The notes under the pieces were generated by a model that saw only the letters and a list, made by a program, of their open reading frames with translations, did no database searches and was not told the DNA's origin. A stretch of 5,334 nt of DNA from an uncultured Anaerolineae bacterium (lineage in GTDB: Bacteria; Chloroflexota; Anaerolineae; Anaerolineales; UBA11858), in contig CALCSH010000013.1 of NCBI GenBank assembly GCA_937893815.1, positions 1-5,334 on the forward strand, read 5' to 3'. Both the position numbers and the translations under genes were made by a program. Shown here one piece after another: positions 3,411-5,334 of the stretch (position 1 is the stretch's first letter; every line of letters starts with the position of its first letter).

Positions 3411-5255
3411 TCACCGTTCGATGTTCCTGCCGCCCTCCGGCAAACCGAGCAGTTCGTCAAAGGGGGAATGCGCGGCGATCTTACGCAGTTCACCATCCCG
3501 GTCAAAGTACAAACCCGTAAAAAACAGGCTCAGCATACGACGGCGTTCTAGCCCAGTCATCTGCGCCCAAATGGCGGGGAAATCTTCCAGCAAGGGTCGA
3601 ATCTCCACCGCCTCCCGCTGAGCCGATGGCCGCAGGCTTTCCAGTTGACGGCCCAGATGCAGCATCTGGTTTTCGAGTTCGGCCTTGGTAATCCGTCCGG
3701 CCAGATAGAGTTGCTGATAGCGATCCAGAGCCTGGCGCAGATTATGGCCTTCATACTCAAATTTCGCCATGCCGTCGTCGCTGAGATAATAGGCGGCGAT
3801 CCAGTCACGCCACTCCTGGGGAATGACAAAACGGCTCATCCACTCCCCTGCCTGTTGCTCAAGTTTCTCAGCCCCCAGCAGTTTATGTCGTTTGATGATC
3901 GCATTTTTTCCAGCAATCGACTGTGCATCCATCTCCAGCGATTCCAAAGCCTGGCGGGGAGCCTCGGGGGTACGGAGAGCCTGTTTTTTGACACTCTTCA
4001 AAGTAACCGCACAGCGGTAATGTTGCTTCCCCTTGTCGGAGGAGCCGCGCAGCGTTTCCTGGTGCCGTTCCTGGTCGAAACATTCCCAGCAGTGCCCCAC
4101 ACCGGTCAGAGGATATACCCGGGCTTGACGTTTCTTCCGAGTCGGGGTGCGGTATCTGCCTTCCCGATGGGCTTGATTCTCCTGCCAAAGCTGCAACGAA
4201 ATCAGGGGTTGATGCTGCCCCGGGTGCATTTCCTGGATTTCACGCGGGTTGATCTCGGGCCGCGGTGCCTGAATGCGATCCGGGTGATTGAGGTCGTCTT
4301 CCAAACTAAAATCTGCGCGCGGGTAGCGGGCCACCATACCGGCATAGAAGGGGTTGCGCACTATGGTCCGGATACTGTCGCGCTTGAATAGGCGGTTTTG
4401 ATCTTCCAAGGGCAGATTGCGTTCACGTTTCTGGCCGCGGGTGCGAAAATGGACATGCTCACCATCCGGCAGGATGAAGTCATGAAAATTGAGATAATCG
4501 GCAATTTCCTTGTCGCTCATCCCCTGGCTATACCCATTGTGAATCCAGATGGCGGCATACTGATCCACCGGATGCGGCACAGCGATGCGGCCGCGTTGGC
4601 TTTCAGACCGATCGGCTGCGCCAACCAAAGGGCAATAGGCGCCTCCGTTGGGGTCGTTGCAATCCGAGCACAGGCCGTTACAATAGCCCAGCAGCAAGTC
4701 GCCGTTGGGTAAGCCGCTGCGTAAACGCGCAGTCAGGGCGGTGCGTGTGCGCTCACTGGTTTGCCAGACATACATCTCCGCCAAAGCGCCTAAAACGTAG
4801 AGCACCAGCCGCCCCCACCAGGAGTGCATTTCAATGCGTTCGGTCAGGCTGACGAGTTCAACGTTATAGACTTTCAGGAAACGAATATAGCGAAGCTGTG
4901 ATTCGAGGTTGCGATACAAGCGATCCAGGCGAGGAATAACCAGTACATCCACTCGTCCGGCGATGATATCCCTGCGCAGGCGTTGAAATTCCGGGCGCTT
5001 GCTGTTCTTACCGGAGTAGTCCCAATCTTTGTAGATCAGGACAGTGCCCGACCCATGCTTTCTGGCATAGGCCTCGGCTTCATCCGGTTGGGTTTCCTTT
5101 GAATACTGATAACGGTGCTTATCTTCGCGCGAAATGCGCACATACACTGCCCATACTTTTTGATCAGAGCGGTTTTGGTTGGATGCAAACATCCCGGATA
5201 AATCTCTCGATAATTCTCCGGGTGACTGGGGAAGTTGTACACTATCCGGGATCAT
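3411..5255 (-). CDS. Second large serine recombinase, 614 residues, N-terminally extended
   Basis: A large serine recombinase related to, but clearly different from, the other one. Residues 1-33 are a polar extension that most family members lack. The catalytic domain follows (34-180): YVRIS puts the nucleophile at Ser42, KDWDYSGKNSKRP (76-89) is the usual second motif, and RLDRLYR (109-115) gives Arg112 and Arg115. The Cys-rich insert has Cys192, Cys196, Cys199 and Cys208. The recombinase domain spans about 225-370, with RNPFYAGMV at 300-308. The zinc ribbon has Cys389, Cys392 and Cys415, but I find no fourth Cys where one is expected, so it is degenerate or uses another ligand. The rest (about 420-590) is long, helical and charged. 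The ATG at 5253-5255 follows AGGAG by seven bases. The frame is open further upstream (ATG at 5312) but without an RBS. A clear terminator follows. It probably integrates or excises the element. Confidence 0.94.
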   Translation of the reverse strand: MIPDSVQLPQSPGELSRDLSGMFASNQNRSDQKVWAVYVRISREDKHRYQYSKETQPDEAEAYARKHGSGTVLIYKDWDYSGKNSKRPEFQRLRRDIIAGRVDVLVIPRLDRLYRNLESQLRYIRFLKVYNVELVSLTERIEMHSWWGRLVLYVLGALAEMYVWQTSERTRTALTARLRSGLPNGDLLLGYCNGLCSDCNDPNGGAYCPLVGAADRSESQRGRIAVPHPVDQYAAIWIHNGYSQGMSDKEIADYLNFHDFILPDGEHVHFRTRGQKRERNLPLEDQNRLFKRDSIRTIVRNPFYAGMVARYPRADFSLEDDLNHPDRIQAPRPEINPREIQEMHPGQHQPLISLQLWQENQAHREGRYRTPTRKKRQARVYPLTGVGHCWECFDQERHQETLRGSSDKGKQHYRCAVTLKSVKKQALRTPEAPRQALESLEMDAQSIAGKNAIIKRHKLLGAEKLEQQAGEWMSRFVIPQEWRDWIAAYYLSDDGMAKFEYEGHNLRQALDRYQQLYLAGRITKAELENQMLHLGRQLESLRPSAQREAVEIRPLLEDFPAIWAQMTGLERRRMLSLFFTGLYFDRDGELRKIAAHSPFDELLGLPEGGRNIER

Positions 5256-5334
5256 TGGTAGGCTCCTGTGAAGTGGATGATGGTTTTGGAACGGGGTTTG
5301 GCAGACGTTCATCCAGTTCGGGTTCGAGACGTCG
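5242..5334 (-). CDS. Probable C-terminal tail of an upstream gene, partial
   Basis: A minus-strand frame enters from the right edge and stops at a TAG at 5242-5244, giving 30 residues that begin RRLEPELDERLPNPVPKP and are rich in Pro, Glu and Ser. It overlaps the start of the second recombinase by 14 bp, the kind of overlap seen in coupled genes, and would place the recombinase RBS inside its codons. The sequence is too short to assign a family. A second frame across the same stretch, that of the recombinase itself, is also open, so the call is uncertain. Confidence 0.4.
   Translation of the reverse strand, partial: RRLEPELDERLPNPVPKPSSTSQEPTNDPG
5263..5267 (-). promoter_or_regulatory. Ribosome binding site of the second recombinase
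   Basis: AGGAG on the minus strand lies seven bases before the ATG at 5253-5255 and supports that start over the upstream in-frame ATG at 5310-5312. It falls within the presumed tail of the upstream gene, which suggests coupled translation. Confidence 0.65.

Noticed and set aside
3645..4391. 248-codon plus-strand open frame opposite the second recombinase
   Set aside because: It is antisense to a clearly real recombinase gene with recognised motifs, and it has no family resemblance.

Overview
This window looks like the recombination and regulation module of a mobile or integrated element in a bacterium with strong AGGAGG-type ribosome binding sites. Five of the seven calls, including both large genes, are on the minus strand with a confident start or stop. 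Only one gene is on the plus strand. The style of the two large serine recombinases (a Cys-rich insert beginning GYC and containing NDPNG) resembles proteins I associate with Chloroflexota such as Anaerolineae. That assignment is inference from memory and is not proved by the window.

Layout, left to right. 1-339 (-): N-terminal part of an unrecognised membrane protein that runs off the left edge. 340-457: leader with two interleaved inverted repeats. 458-883 (-): unrecognised 141-residue protein, overlapping by 38 bp the 3' end of 846-1079 (-), a small excisionase/MerR-type helix-turn-helix protein. 1080-1178: leader and control region of that pair, with a candidate promoter, 9-bp direct repeats and a strong 8+5+8 inverted repeat. 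1179-2771 (-): 530-residue large serine recombinase. 2772-2902: divergent control region with an imperfect inverted repeat. 2903-3319 (+): 138-residue Xre/Cro-like helix-turn-helix regulator. 3320-3410: convergent spacer with a perfect palindrome and a rho-independent terminator for the gene on its right. 3411-5255 (-): 614-residue second large serine recombinase with an N-terminal extension. 5242-5334 (-): probable C-terminal tail of a further upstream gene that overlaps the recombinase start.

How the genes may work together (inference). Two different serine recombinases with intact catalytic serine and arginine motifs sit either side of a divergently or convergently placed regulator. An excisionase-like DNA-binding protein coupled to an orphan small protein follows the first recombinase. 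The arrangement fits an integration/excision switch: the recombinases cut and join DNA, the Xre-like protein may hold expression in check, and the small MerR/Xis-like protein may control direction or transcription. The two recombinases could act together, as CcrA and CcrB do in SCC elements, or could belong to two stacked elements. The sequence alone cannot decide between these. No rRNA, tRNA, CRISPR array or insertion sequence was seen.
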